Of a stretch of 64,000 nt of DNA, positions 13,901-23,860 are shown piece after piece. Under the pieces are notes generated by a model. It was not told the origin of the DNA. It was given only the letters and a program-made list of their open reading frames with translations, and made no database searches. The position numbers were made by a program, and so were the translations under genes. The stretch comes from Leptidea sinapis (taxonomy: Eukaryota; Arthropoda; Insecta; Lepidoptera; Pieridae). The DNA lies in the NCBI RefSeq assembly GCF_905404315.1, contig NC_066288.1, positions 992,001 through 1,056,000 of the forward strand. Reading direction: 5' to 3'. The first letter of the stretch is position 1, and each line of letters starts with the position of its first letter.

Positions 13901-16900
13901 TCACGGCAGAAGTAGGCGCCATATTAAATAAAAAAATAAAACCACAAAAGCTAAAAAGAGGGAAGAAAAGCAGACAATTATAAGAAAATTTACCTGAACA
14001 CCGTTGCCAGGGTAATATTGCGAATTGCCCGGATTATTCGACCCTGAATTGTCGTTTCCATTATTCCAAATACTTCCACCGGGATTGTTCAACTGTAAGT
14101 AGAAATTACAAAACACAATTTCAGTTTAAATATACAACTGTGTGAAACCTTAAAATATCTTTAAGACACAAGATAATTTAATTATTTACAATTGTTCTTT
14201 TGATAAAAAATAATTAACAAAAGCAACCGACTTCAAAAACACTATTCCAAAACAATAGATATAATGTGCACTAACAAGTATGAAAATAATTGCGTATTTT
14301 TATACAATCTAATTAATTAAATAATATTGTTTTTGAAGTCGGTTGTTTTTTGTTAAGTTTTTATTTTTATTTTATGATTTTTAATGAATTTGTAGTACAC
14401 TAACTAACAATTTGTCTAAATATGTGTAGATATACTAAATTTTTCAATGCAGAAATGAACGTAAGTGCTTTGCAATTTGATAACAGACAGAAATTCTGCC
14501 ACAGATCCCACCGTTACTGTAAGTCGTTGAGGAGTGCCATTGATCATCATATTCGACTACGACAATTACTTGACTGGTATTTTAATTGGTACATGACTTA
14601 AATATCCGGATAGCATAAAAAAGATTCGGCTGAGTATCGTTAATTTGCTCCTAAGAATTGAAGAGTACCGTTACTTTGTCATGGATTCCGTAATCAAAAC
14701 CTAACCAAACTCTCACCAAGCTATCTTTAAAGTATAAAAAATCCTTTCCTATAAAAAAAAATATCATCAAAATCGGTTGGCGCAATATTGAGTTATTCGT
14801 AAATTTATCATCCACTTTGCTATACGTAAGTATAGCAAATTTAAGACTTATGATTTTCACATGGATGCCACTGTCAGATCTGGACCAAATTACAATGGGA
14901 CCGACCACACGGGAAGCACCAACTTTCAAATAAAAATAGAATTATCAAAATCGGTTCACCCAGTCGAAAGTTTTGAGGTAACAAACATAAAAAAAAGAAC
15001 ATACCGACGAATTGAGAACCTCCTCCTTTTTTGAAGTCGGTTAAAAAGCGGACATAGGCGAGAATAACTCACGCTTGCGCTAATGTGAGATGTTCAAGTA
15101 TGTCACCAACTAATAATATCCTATTATTACTAACATACCGACATGGTCAATTATTTTTACGTGACTGACAACTGATTAGTCCGGAACATCATAGAGACAC
15201 ACAAAAATGGTATGTACCACGTAAGCATTTAGTAAAACGTCCTCCTGTCCTAAAGCACAGACAGTAAGTGCATGGTGATATTTAGATATGTAAACTATCG
15301 TATTTGGGACAAGCAATGTACTAGGTAATTTGATGAGATAGTCGCGGAAAAATTGATGGCAAACCGCTAGTTGCAGAAAGCATTCTTAAAGTTAATGTTT
15401 CATAAAAATATATAATACCGTCACTTTCATTTTCATTTTGACAGTCAAAGATAGCATATAATATAATGAAACATTAACTTACAGGATACTTTCTGCAACT
15501 AACGGTTAGTGTCACAAGTCTTGACTAATCACGAAGATAACATAAAAAGATAAAACTTCCCGATATTAATAAAGGATGGTGAAATTAAATGTAAAAATAA
15601 AACCGCACTCCAGATGCAATGAGATTTACATTCTGTTTTAAGAATTATATTATTGTGGTAATATAACCACAACATCAAAATTCACTTTTAATTATTAAAT
15701 AATTTTAAATACAAGACGTTTGCTGCTACAGTGTAGGTTTGAAACATAGGTGAGTTTATTAAACAGGGAGGTTTCACAACATATTTGTCAAATAATATTG
15801 TTGAGAGACGATACAATAGTGTTTGTGAATTACAGCTAGAGGATAGTGCTGCAGAAGAGATCAACTATAGCTATTTATATTTCAGGTTCTAAAGAGTCAT
15901 TAAGAGCAAAATTTAAAGAAATAAACATCTTTACTGTGGCTTCTCAATATATTCTTGATAATGTTGTGTATGTAATCATAATGTTGACAATAGGAACAAT
16001 ATAAACTTGTTAAGGCTAAGTTGAATTAGAAAGTATTTTGTGAGACAACATGATCCCAGAAAATGTTTAAAACAATAAGTATATTATGTATTACGAAATT
16101 CAAAAGAACTGTTATGTGGTCAAAATTAATATTACATTCATGACTTCCTTAATGATGTGATATCATAACAGTATATAAGGGTACCTACGATTGGGAATGG
16201 AGTGACCGAATGAATTTGAATTGAATTGAAAATTTTTAAGTCTGTATGTTTTTGAAATAGTTCCTTCCTGGCTCACATAAAAATTGGTCGTGTAAGATTC
16301 AAGCATCAGCGAGTTCAAAGAAAAGAACGAACAAGAACCAACCAGCATAATAATATAATAGTATAAAAACATTGAAAATATAAAATACCTGGCTATTAGC
16401 TGGAGGAGTATGTGGATAACTTGATGAAGAGGTTCCTGTGCCTTTTTGTAAGCTGGGAAATAGGTTGTTCATCATGTTATCGAAGTCAAATAAGCCCTGG
16501 CCGTTTGTTGGGACTGAAAAATAAATAATTACACTAGAAAATAAGCAAATACATGTATATATATTAGAGTTTCGTAGTAGAACAAAAGTCACTGACATAA
16601 CTCAAATGATTGCAAAACGGAAGTGGCAGAGGGCAGGGCACATAGCTCGACAGACAGACGGGTAGTGAAGAGCTCGAATGGTGACCACGTACCGGAAGAC
16701 GCAGTGTTGGTAGGCCGCCGATCTGGTCAAGATCGCCGCAATACGTTGGATGAGGGCAGCAAAGGACCGATCGTCGTGTAAACCTTTGTCGAGCAGTGGA
16801 TGTCTTCCGGCTGATGAGGATATTGTTTCTTTTGAAATAGCCTGTGTGTCACGCGATGGTAGGTAAGTAATCCGCAACCCGTACGCGCCCGCACTGTCCA

Positions 16901-17283
16901 TGACCCCAGAGTATTTATTACAATATTGTTTTTTCTACAATCTTAAAACAGCACGAGGAATAATATTCTTAAAGGTTTTTGTTTTATGACGCCAAAGAAG
17001 GATAACCTAGGACCTTTATCAAGAATTAACACGATTTTGAACTTATTCCCTAGCCTAGATATTGCTATAGATTTGTAGAGATTAATGAAGATACTAAGCT
17101 AACAAATCCTCTAAGCTGTCATGGCGTCTTTTTGTTAAAATGAAATACTTAATTAAACGTACCTTATTATTTTATTTGAATCAAATTATTTATTTATGTG
17201 ATTACAGACAGTAACGTAATTATTAATAATAAATGCTTACCTATAAGAACTACTAAACACAGAAGCCAGATTTTGGGAGCCAT
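4918..17283 (-). CDS. Secreted Gly/Asn/Pro-rich protein built from cassette exons (3' end not found)
   Basis: The family is not recognised. Exons on the minus strand, placed by splice signals and phase: 17283-17241, 16513-16389, 14092-13994, 11474-11391, 9252-9178, 9007-8900, 8247-8149, 8075-7965, 5649-5511 and 5044-4918. The first two give a start MAPKIWLLCLVVLI and a signal peptide probably cut near NGQ. Seven internal exons (33, 28, 25, 36, 33, 37 and 46 codons) all start in phase 0; six end in phase 0 with a CAG/GT border, usually after ...YP..NG.Q, so they can be skipped or duplicated without frame loss. The 5649 exon ends in phase 1 and joins the last exon, which is Lys/Ser/Asn-rich and ends in phase 2 at a weak GTCTGT donor. 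About 336 codons are assigned. No cysteines, transmembrane segment or enzyme domain is visible in the repeat part. A secreted structural, cuticle, silk-like or linker protein is possible, or the N-terminal part of a longer protein continuing past position 1. Confidence 0.7.
5125..5290 (-). mobile_element. Penelope-like repeat fragment
   Basis: On the minus strand this contains GAAACTAGTCGGTACC, the same string that forms the 3' half of the hammerhead-like motif in the better copy at 20.1-20.4 kb. The upstream CTGATGA half is not preserved. It lies in the last recognised intron of the secreted-protein gene. Confidence 0.45.
6268..6500 (+). repeat. Lepidopteran interspersed repeat, copy 1
   Basis: A block beginning GGGACGAGACGAGCAGGACG and containing an internal hairpin, TGCCGCTCAGGATTCT against ATTCTGAGCGGCACTA, followed by AAGATGTTAAGCCTCATTTG. 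A second copy lies at 13736-13910. It is probably a short non-autonomous element; no ORF is present. Confidence 0.6.
6753..7115 (+). mobile_element. 3' end of Jockey-like LINE (frameshifted)
   Basis: Encodes YHGECSEELFNLIPAAEFH and HLDVWRSS, then passes through several frames. It is near-identical to the C-terminus of the larger copy at 30.6-30.96 kb and ends with the same run through GGCGGTGATCACTTAA to a short A-rich tail. It is 5'-truncated and dead, in the intron between the 7965 and 5649 exons of the secreted-protein gene. Confidence 0.8.
7400..7699 (+). CDS. Hypothetical 99-residue protein, possible small winged-helix-like domain
   Basis: An ATG-initiated frame of 99 codons with balanced, protein-like composition: an N-terminal SPATFTKIVSEL helix-like segment, then EPEIHNMIQYEM and PIKVSFNCLVDC. 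Helix, turn and helix spacing hints at a small helix-turn-helix or winged-helix domain of the DUF4777 kind, but that assignment is from memory and weak. The same strand just upstream (about 7216-7373) has a long, twice-interrupted frame (DPFKVKIPPNV, then GSYHHIEKEIADM), so this may be the end of a decaying gene. It lies antisense inside an intron of the secreted-protein gene. No promoter or poly(A) signal was identified. Confidence 0.3.
   Translation: MVPQSPATFTKIVSELITSTSEFTEPEIHNMIQYEMELHYQMPIKVSFNCLVDCSHSDIYLKDMALIFSRAKFTVLHCGSAATQVTISQCINKITRTKM
8300..8820. other. Intronic stretch without recognisable gene
   Basis: Sits between two cassette exons of the secreted-protein gene. A GC-richer part near 8735-8820 looks like repeat debris but I cannot name it. 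The 64-codon plus-strand open frame at 8600-8794 shows no domain. Confidence 0.3.
9536..10118 (+). mobile_element. Jockey-like LINE fragment split by a nested insertion
   Basis: Positions 9536-9622 match the larger copy at about 29.50-29.59 kb (CATGGAAGTC-like, then AGGAGACAGTTCGGATC). 9917-10118 continues the same element from about 29.58 to 29.78 kb (GAGGGTCACCAGTTGATCAA, then GCAAGGG). The two halves are separated by 294 bp of foreign sequence flanked by a 7-bp repeat GCCTATT. Both halves are decayed. Confidence 0.7.
9623..9916. mobile_element. Nested element with 12-bp inverted ends and a tRNA-like body
   Basis: The insert is bounded by GCCTATT direct repeats (9616-9622 and 9917-9923) and has 12-bp inverted ends, ATTTATACAAAT (9625-9636) and ATTTGTATAAAT (9905-9916). 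Inside, at 9785-9890, a tRNA-like block is framed by a 14-bp inverted repeat. It carries an RNA polymerase III A box, TGGCTCAGTAGTTGG (9816-9830), and a B box, GGTTCAAGTCC (9862-9872). GAACGAT/GTCGTTC can pair as an acceptor stem and a T arm is present, but about 16 extra bases sit before the A box and no anticodon arm forms. It is therefore not a working tRNA gene but a SINE-like or composite element. The left part carries the tail motif of the foldback family. Confidence 0.55.
10285..10480 (+). repeat. Repeat ending in the TTTTTTGAAGTCGGTT motif, copy 1
   Basis: Ends with AGAACCTCCTCCTTTTTTGA followed by AGTCGGTTT. Shares CGAAAGCTCTAAGGTAACAA with related copies at 14.9-15.05 kb and, inverted, near 34.94 kb. 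Non-coding. Confidence 0.5.
10485..11385. other. AT-rich intron without recognised gene
   Basis: Intron between two cassette exons of the secreted-protein gene. The 71-codon plus-strand open frame at 10907-11122 has no recognisable domain and no coding support. Confidence 0.3.
11900..12505 (-). mobile_element. Jockey-like LINE fragments, minus orientation (RT piece and endonuclease piece)
   Basis: The minus strand of 12165-11920 encodes a decayed RT region (a LPQGCVLS-like palm motif). 12500-12232 encodes an endonuclease-like segment with LTQLILTAATQIPDVED and a degenerate DHCLVRS motif. This endonuclease stretch appears fuller here than in the 27.8-31.0 kb copy, which seems to have lost bases around 28.58 kb. 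Both pieces lie in the intron between the 14092 and 11474 exons of the secreted-protein gene. Confidence 0.65.
12533..12640 (+). mobile_element. 3' fragment of the second LINE family
   Basis: Resembles the 3' coding end of the 18.6-20.1 kb element: ACGAAATTTGAAAGACTTGT, then a GGAAATGGAGCGACCACC string that mirrors GGGAATGGAGCGGCCGCC there. A short remnant. Confidence 0.6.
12945..13121 (-). mobile_element. LINE 3' UTR remnant followed by a 7-bp tandem repeat
   Basis: 12945-13085 is the inverted 3' UTR of the 18.6-20.1 kb family; on the minus strand it has CTTCTCAGGTTTGAGACATA and an A-rich end. Positions 13096-13121 are a short array of CTGTCAC units. Confidence 0.55.
13130..13735. other. 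Very AT-rich intron, no gene seen
   Basis: Long A and T runs and no open frame of note. Part of the intron between the 14092 and 11474 exons of the secreted-protein gene. Confidence 0.4.
13736..13910 (+). repeat. Lepidopteran interspersed repeat, copy 2
   Basis: Second copy of the repeat at 6268-6500, starting GGGACGAGACGTGCA and keeping the same internal hairpin around TGCCGCTCAGGATTCT. Confidence 0.6.
14214..14356. mobile_element. Short foldback element (MITE-like) with CCGACTTCAAAAA arms
   Basis: Left arm AACAAAAGCAACCGACTTCA followed by AAAACA; right arm TGTTTTTGAAGTCGGTTG followed by TTTTTTGTTAA. The arms are near-perfect complements around an AT-rich centre of about 75 bases. No coding capacity. 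Confidence 0.65.
14925..15050 (+). repeat. Repeat ending in TTTTTTGAAGTCGGTT, copy 2
   Basis: Same family as 10285-10480: CGAAAGTTTTGAGGTAACAA, then GAGAACCTCCTCCTTTTTTG followed by AAGTCGGTT. Confidence 0.55.
15362..15512. mobile_element. Foldback element, about 150 bp
   Basis: Left arm ACCGCTAGTTGCAGAAAG ... AGTTAATGTTTCAT and right arm ATGAAACATTAACTT ... CTTTCTGCAACTAACGGT form a long imperfect stem with a central spacer of about 60-70 bases. No ORF. A non-autonomous terminal-inverted-repeat element is the simplest reading. Confidence 0.6.
15885..16215 (+). mobile_element. LINE fragment, second family
   Basis: Matches 19555-19915 of the longer copy: AGAGTCATTAAGAGCAAAAT, CTTCTCAATATATTCTTGAT, then a decayed GGGAATGGAGTGACCG end. 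Frameshifted and internally deleted. It lies 3' of the second exon of the secreted-protein gene. Confidence 0.7.
16603..16850 (+). mobile_element. RTE-like LINE 3' end
   Basis: The plus strand encodes IAKRKWQRAGHIARQTDG and then, after frameshifts, RWMRAAKDRS. This resembles the extreme C-terminus of RTE-clade ORFs (…KWQWAGHIAR…). It is in the first intron of the secreted-protein gene. Confidence 0.65.
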
Positions 17284-17289
17284 TTTTCA

Positions 17290-18590
17290 CAAATCAGCTA
17301 AGCGCACTGACAACAGCTATATGTATGAACAATGGAAGCAATTTATTTGTTATTGAAGGTAGCGCTAAAAATACAATTACACTGCCACAAAGACTTGCCA
17401 GTTTCTACCAAATTAACTTGAACTCACAATTCGGTGATTTAGACATCCCATTATATTTAATGTCTGTCCGTCGTAATGTTACAAATAATTAACTATTAAC
17501 AATGATATGGTACAGTTAATCATCATTCTTTAATGACCGAATTTACCAATTACGCATCTTGATGCGACTATGAACCTTTTAATGACAATTTAATTAAATT
17601 TCAGAAAAATCCGTGTGTGGTTAAACCAAGACAAGAAGAATTAATATTATATTATTTTTAACTTGGTATATTAAATTGGCTAGTACTATAATATGTACCA
17701 TGTAATATGTCATATGTACCCATATTATAAAATCTTTTACTCTAAGTAACTGCTTTCAATTTCATTAATGATTCCTCTGGTGATGCAGGAGAGGGATAAG
17801 CAACGACCGACATAATAAAGCTAGACCTGACCTAGCAAATACTAGTGTCTACATTCAAATTAAACCTTTATTGTTAGTATGTAAGATAAAAGATATTTTA
17901 TAATGACAAAAATAAAAATCCACTTCGACATACCTACTGAACTGGTCTTTGATCTATAATAAGTGTATAGTTTTTTAAGTCAATATTCTTTAATTGCAAA
18001 CCTACATATGCAGATACTAATTTATGCGATGGAAGACCACGAGTTATCTATTCCATTTTATCCTTCAAAATGGAGGAACTATTAGAAAGGTAGCAAGGTA
18101 CATACTAGCTTGAACACAACCATAACGCGAGCTAGACTTTCATTTTCTTTCATTTCGTCCTCGTAGGCATTATATTAACAATAACAAAACTCTTTTGCGG
18201 TCGGCTCTTGGTCTAAGCTATAAGTAAACGAAACACAACCATGAAACCTAGTAACTATAAATAGGTAGTTACCTAGCATGAATAGTAGTTTTATAATAGA
18301 AATAACAACTTTAAAGTAGACTTTATCTTTCAGCGTCTTGAGTAAGGCGTAATAATTTAAATTTGGATCGCAATTTAACATGTTTATTTTAACATGTAAC
18401 CTTTAAAATGTTTTGTCTTTTTTATGTTTCTCCGTTTTAAAAATGTCGGTTGGATCGGTGGAATAGGTGACTACTTATAATATTAACGCTAGTTGACCAT
18501 CAAAGCTCGCGCATGTGCCTGTGGAGTTGCCGCTGCGTATACTTACGTTTATTTATCGATACTTACCTACACGGAAGTGAGACAGGCCTG
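17290..18590. other. Upstream flank of the secreted-protein gene, no gene seen
   Basis: AT-rich. This would hold the promoter and 5' UTR of the minus-strand gene starting at 17283, but I cannot pick a TATA box or initiator with confidence. Confidence 0.35.
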
Positions 18591-18594
18591 CCGT

Positions 18595-20100
18595 AGTTTC
18601 TTAAGGCCTAACAAATCAAAGAATACATCAAGAATATATTTTGATTGTGTTCAAGATTCAACGCTGGTCAGGAAGCTATGTCACTATGGCATAAAAGAAA
18701 CTGTGCTCGATCTTCTGACTTCATATCTAAACAATAGAATTCAGAAGGTCGACGTGAATGGCAGGAGATCTCCTAGGACTCCTCTCAGTACGGGGGTACC
18801 ACAAGGGTCTATTCTCTAACCGTTCCTCTTCCTTATCTAAATAAATGATGTTCCTGATCTTATAGAGAAAAAACGTAAGTAATATTGTTTGCGGACGACA
18901 CTTCACTGATTTTAAAGTGAAAAGAAACCAAGCTATTTATGACGAAGTGAACGATATTCTATCTGACATCGTGTACTGGTTTAGCGCTAATAACCTATTG
19001 TTAAATAGCAAGAAAACTAAATATATTAAAGTTACCGTAACAAATGTCAAAAATGTAGATGCAAGTGTTTTGTTAAACGGAGAGGTGATAAAGCCGGTGG
19101 ATCTGCTATATTTCTTGGTATTACTCTAGATTCCAAATTACAATGGAGATCCCCCATATTGAAGGATTGACGAACAGACTTACGGCCGTTTTCAAAAACG
19201 CATCTCTTATTTTAATGACAAGATCTTACCTATCCATAGTAATGTCCAATATAGTTATAGTCCAATGCTTTATTTTGATAGGTTAGTGAAATGTAAGTAA
19301 GCGTAAAAGGATAGATTTGTCTACCTCTAGTAAGTTTAACTAACGATAGATAGGTTATTGAAAACTGCCGTTAGTAGTGCAGCATACGCGGTTAAAAAGA
19401 TTAGGCAATTAACTAACATGGATACGACGCGACTAGTATACTTTAGTTATTTCCATAGTATTATGTCCTATGGTATATTGCTGTGGGGCAACGCTGCCGA
19501 TATTAATACAATATTTGTGCTGCAGAAGTGGGTTATTCGCGCTATTTATAACCTAGGTCCTAAAGAATCATTGAGAGCAAAATTCAAAGAAATTAACATC
19601 TTGACTGTTGCTTCTCAATATATTCTTGATAATGTACTGTATGTTCATAGGCACATAAGTGAATTTGCCAGAAACTGTCATAACCATAATGTTAACACCA
19701 GGAACAGACATAAACTTATGTCTACTACTCGGCTAAGTCGAGTAAGTAAGTCTTTTGTGGGGCGATGCATATGCTTTTACAACAATATCCCAGAAAATGT
19801 TCAAAACAAAAGTATTACGTTATTTAAAAAAATTGTTAAAAAACTTTTGTGTGGTAAAGGTTACTATAACATAAATTACTTTCTTAATGATACTCCAGAT
19901 TGGGAATGGAGCGGCCGCCCTCAGGCTATTAAATTAAAGTTTAATTGTACAATATTACTTTATAAACATATTCGATGAAAAAATAATTCCCATTTGCCCA
20001 TTCTTCTCAGGTCTGAGGCATTCGTTTTGGAATGGGTTGTAGTTTTTGACTTTCAATAAGTGATGCCACATCCTATTTTGAATAAAAATATTTGATTATT
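18595..20100 (+). mobile_element. 5'-truncated Jockey-superfamily LINE, second family
   Basis: Positions 18640-18819 encode an RT segment with FDCVQDSTLVRK and STGVPQGSIL, followed by a stop. 18890-18915 keeps a FADDTSLILK box, and 18917-19129 holds a YWFSANNLLLNSKKTKYI block. 19358-19978 is a 206-codon open C-terminal frame (SYGILLWGNAADIN, AIYNLGPKESLRAKFKEIN). The 3' UTR runs to an AATAAAAATATTTG end near 20095. The RT core is broken, so the element is dead. Fragments of the same family lie at 1-775, 12.5, 15.9, 46.1-46.4 and 49.7 kb. Confidence 0.8.
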
Positions 20101-20104
20101 TATT

Positions 20105-20400
20105 AATACGGCCTTACTCACGTTTTTGTCGGTGTCGGTACCGACTAGTTTCGGACCATTCGGAAGTCCTTCATCAGGGTGAGTGGGTTGGGCTCTGCCA
20201 CCAACTTGGAAACCAGTGTTACAAAACGCGTCTCGAAATAAGACCCATAATGACACAACATATGTCCCCGTGGACAACCAATAGTGACACAGCGTCAGTG
20301 ATACCGTGCTGGTCATCACCGGCGCACCCCACGCTCCCCGCACCCCCTGCCCTGTCCAGTCGCGCACTACGAGCCCAAGTCCGCAGTAAGAGGTGGGACG
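20105..20400 (-). mobile_element. Penelope-like repeat fragment with hammerhead-like motif
   Basis: On the minus strand the order is CTGATGA (20177-20171), one unpaired A, stem GGAC/GTCC with a 9-base loop, GAAA (20152-20149), palindrome CTAG, then UC before GGTACC. These are the conserved parts of a hammerhead ribozyme with a minimal palindromic stem III, as reported in Penelope-like elements. It differs from the textbook core by the unpaired A after CTGATGA. The flank is unusually GC-rich for this window. Confidence 0.5.
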
Positions 20401-20673
20401 TTAGCGCGAACCCGATAAATAATTTAATAATTACTCACGAAACTTTCAATAATTTAAAAATATTGGAATTTCAAAAATTTGAATTTGAATACGAACTGTT
20501 GACTATATCGCTGACAACACTGTCAATACAATGATAATTTTGAAGTTTTCCGAATGTCAGGCAGGTTTTTGGTAATAATATCTTATGATTATTATCATAA
20601 TCATCAACCAATTGAGCTTAAAGATTACACCGTTTGCGAAGTGCGCTTTTTCCTCAGTGAATAACTCTGGGGG

Positions 20674-20871
20674 TTAGTCAGATGGTTTGTAATGAATGTT
20701 TTTGGAAATATTGACGATGGTCCGACGAGGGATCCCAAATTGCTTCTCTGCTTCGTACGACGTAATAACTTTATTTTGCACATGAAAAGTGCAACATTTC
20801 GTTGGAGTAATCCGCATAACTACAAGCTCCAGGTTTTCTTCTGCTCCGTTTGTTATTACTAATTTTTTCAT
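20674..20871 (-). pseudogene. Possible transposase or psq-type helix-turn-helix remnant
   Basis: A 65-codon frame whose C-terminal part, SYEAEKQFGIPRRTI, has the look of a psq/CENP-B type helix-turn-helix (acidic helix, then GIPRRT recognition helix). There is no continuation into a catalytic domain. It could be a decayed transposase N-terminus or chance. Confidence 0.25.
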
Positions 20872-20879
20872 TTAACTAC

Positions 20880-23325
20880 AATTAATAGAATAATATGGGT
20901 TATCTACTTGTATATAATACCTACAACAAAAAACAACCCCCTAAGGGTTTTGCGGAAGTGTATACCAATTTGTTTTAAATTAATAAGCGAAACTTCATAC
21001 GCAAGATGGATATCGATTGAAAAACAAACCATTTTTTTCCTTCCTAGCAGAATCAAATTCTAATAACACAAAATGTTAGTTAAGGCAATTAAACAACGGA
21101 TGGAACTAAATAGTGTTGTGAAGTTAGCAAATTATGTCAATTTTACTTATAGGGGACGAGCTTTTTGCTATCTTCACAGTCGCTAAACTTTAACAGAGTG
21201 GTCGTGGTCGTAAATTGGCAATTTGTCATCTACCATATTTTCAATCTAGGATATTTAAGATGCTATGATTATGATCGTTGGACAAGCCTTTGTACATCAG
21301 TGAGAAAATACCGACTCAATTAAATCTTAGTAAAATATATTATTAATGAAATTCGACTTGTGACAACCCTAGACCCATACAAAGTTGTCTCACTCAAGTT
21401 TCCAAAGCACTGCACAAAAACAAAAAGATTGTAGGATAAAAACAGTATCTTCTTACCGAAGGATGTAATTCCTTCACGAAAACACCGTTCCTATAGCTAA
21501 AAATATTAAAAGTTACAGGATGCAAAAAAGATCCGTCCACTTCCGCCGGTCTTTGTCACACAACTGAAGGAGTAATAATATAATAGAGTTATAACTATTA
21601 GTTACTACCGAATGGTAGAAAACGAGGAAAAAGTAAGCAGACGCGACATATCGTAATTGAAACGAAATGGGCAAATTTGCACCTTTATAATGGCATCTTG
21701 TGTTTTAGCGGTAATTTGCTTCGCTTGTACACAAGTGGATACAGCCGACTGAGGACAAACCGTGCTTTACCTTTCCGGATCGGCGCGCTCCGGATCTCGC
21801 TGTACACTGTAGATCGGCAAGCTTCCGGCATTTTCGCGGCATTTTCCCCGTGTGTATTATTTTACGTGTAGGTATAAAATGCTTATAACTAGGGTGATTT
21901 GAGTGACTGTCACTGAAAGCTATTGAAACAAGCTATAAGACCATGTATAAATTATTCATATTGTCTTTCCTTTTTATTTCACACAGACTTTTCATTCGAA
22001 AAAAAGTGTAAAAATAGGTATATTTTAAAATAAATATTGTTATTATTGTTAATTACTTGTTTTATTTATTTCCTTTTATGTTTTTGTAATGAATAGTATA
22101 TGTTAATTATAAAATAAAGCTTAAATCTCCACAAAGAACGATCTTCGTGTAAAGTCTTGATAACGACCGCTAGCTGCGCCGGCCGGGAACAAGTGGACAC
22201 ATAAGTGCTTTGTCCGTAAAGCTATGACGTCGAATATTGGTGGCCTTGAATTGTAACGGATCGAAATGTGTTTGGGAATTCACTCGTTCATAACTGCGTA
22301 GGCAAATAAACCATCTTGTACACCTAATAAGGGTGAAAACTGGATGAGGTAAAAGAGTGCCCCGCGGCACAGCCGCTCTCATTGTTTTTTGAATTACCAG
22401 TGCCCGCGGGCACGTCCGATACGGAAAGGTTTATTGAAAATCGTGCCGATACGCTTAGCGAAGTTCATTTTAATGTTGAACGTAACACCTCTATATTTAT
22501 ATAGTTGGGCCTACGAAATAGGGTCCCGTATAATTTTACATTAGGTTTAGGCAAAGAATAAAATATTATAATAGTAAAGTACGGAAGTCCTACTCCGCAA
22601 AGCAATTAAAGAAATAGAGACTCTTGCGGTTATACAATAAGGTGTAATTCAGATCGAACAGCGCTACTAACCTACATTTTTATTCACCTAGAAGTTGCCT
22701 CTCTTTCTATTGCGTGCCCTTTACCTCTTCTGACGTCATTAGGGTTGACTTCTTTACCTTAAACTGTACCTACCTAAGGTCATCTTATAAAAAAGCTCAG
22801 TTTTTTCTATAATATAAATAGGTACGTAATCGTAATTTTAAATCAATATTCTTTCGTTGTCAAACCTACATTAGTAGCTAATAGTAACGTATGCGTTGAA
22901 AAACCCACTTTGCATATAGGAAATAAATAAGTACCTATCATCATAATAAAAAACACACACGGTATAAGTGAAACTTCTGAAAAGTATTGAAAAAATAAAC
23001 AGTCGCTTCATGTAAACTGTAGGTATATTTACAAATACATAAAAAAAGAATTAGGATTTTTGAAAACAATTCAAATTTCATCTTTTTCAATGAGGATTTT
23101 TTATCAGGGGTAGGCTAGGGATTAAGTTGGATATCGAGTATCAGGATGAATGTAAGGCTTACTATTTTTCACCAAACTCAAAAAGTATTCAATATTTTAT
23201 GAAACATAATTTTGGGCGGCGGCCATCTTGGATTTAAAAAATGATCCCATATCGTTCTCTGCACCCTCGAGAACCTCGGATAGGATATCCATATTGTTGA
23301 AATCATAATTTGGCACGTCAGCCTA
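20880..23325. other. Intergenic stretch without recognised gene
   Basis: Mostly AT-rich. Two GC-richer patches, about 21715-21850 and 22160-22420, hold open frames of 64 and 70 codons (the latter minus-strand) that I cannot assign. Their composition is unlike their neighbours, so they are probably repeat-derived. Confidence 0.3.
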
Positions 23326-23329
23326 AAAA

Positions 23330-23440
23330 AAATAGCTGGCAACGGCGCCTCTACCGTCTCGCTTTTTCGTTTCATCGAGTTTAAAATCACAACGATTGTA
23401 AAGAAGTTTCAATTCCATAAAATAATACATATAAATATAA
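23330..23440. repeat. Two-copy dispersed repeat, copy 1
   Basis: Shares GTCTCGCTTTTTCGTTTCAT, then CGAGTTTAAAATCACAACGA and AAAGAAGTTTCA, with 26585-26690, which sits inside an ST13 intron. Non-coding. Confidence 0.5.
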
Positions 23441-23634
23441 TGCAATACATTTAATGCTTTATCTGCCAACTTCACCTGTCAACACTGTCATATTGACAAC
23501 AAAAACAAAATGGCGCGTAACCGAAAATCGTGACGATTTGCTATAAAATTGCTCTCATGTGTCCATAAAGAAGTTTTACTTCCTTAAACAAAATTATATT
23601 GTTTCAGCGTCTTTAGGATGTGATAGCAAGACAC

Positions 23635-23860
23635 ATCAGATTGATTGACATTGTCAAATCAAATCAAAATCAGTTTATTCACGTCACGGAAATGACACCT
23701 AGGAATGTCAAAAAAAAATTTCATATTGAATCTACCGCTACTTCGTTAAGGGTTGAGCTAATGAGAAGAAGTAGCAAGAAACTCATTGCCACTCTTTTAT
23801 ATCAAGATTTACATTTAAGTACATCGATTTACAAATCATTTCAAATTACAATATAATATT
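23635..23860 (-). repeat. LINE 3'-end-like repeat, minus orientation
   Basis: Starts ATCAAATCAAAATCAGTTTA as in the poly(A)-proximal end of several lepidopteran LINEs read backwards, and contains AGAAGAAGTAGCAAGAAACT. The 78-codon plus-strand open frame across it is taken to be a by-product. Confidence 0.4.

Noticed and set aside
19358..19978. A 206-residue uncharacterised gene
   Set aside because: C-terminal part of a LINE ORF whose fragments recur at five other places in the window.
22170..22382. A 70-codon minus-strand gene
   Set aside because: No domain, no splice context, and the sequence has the look of a dispersed repeat; left as unassigned.
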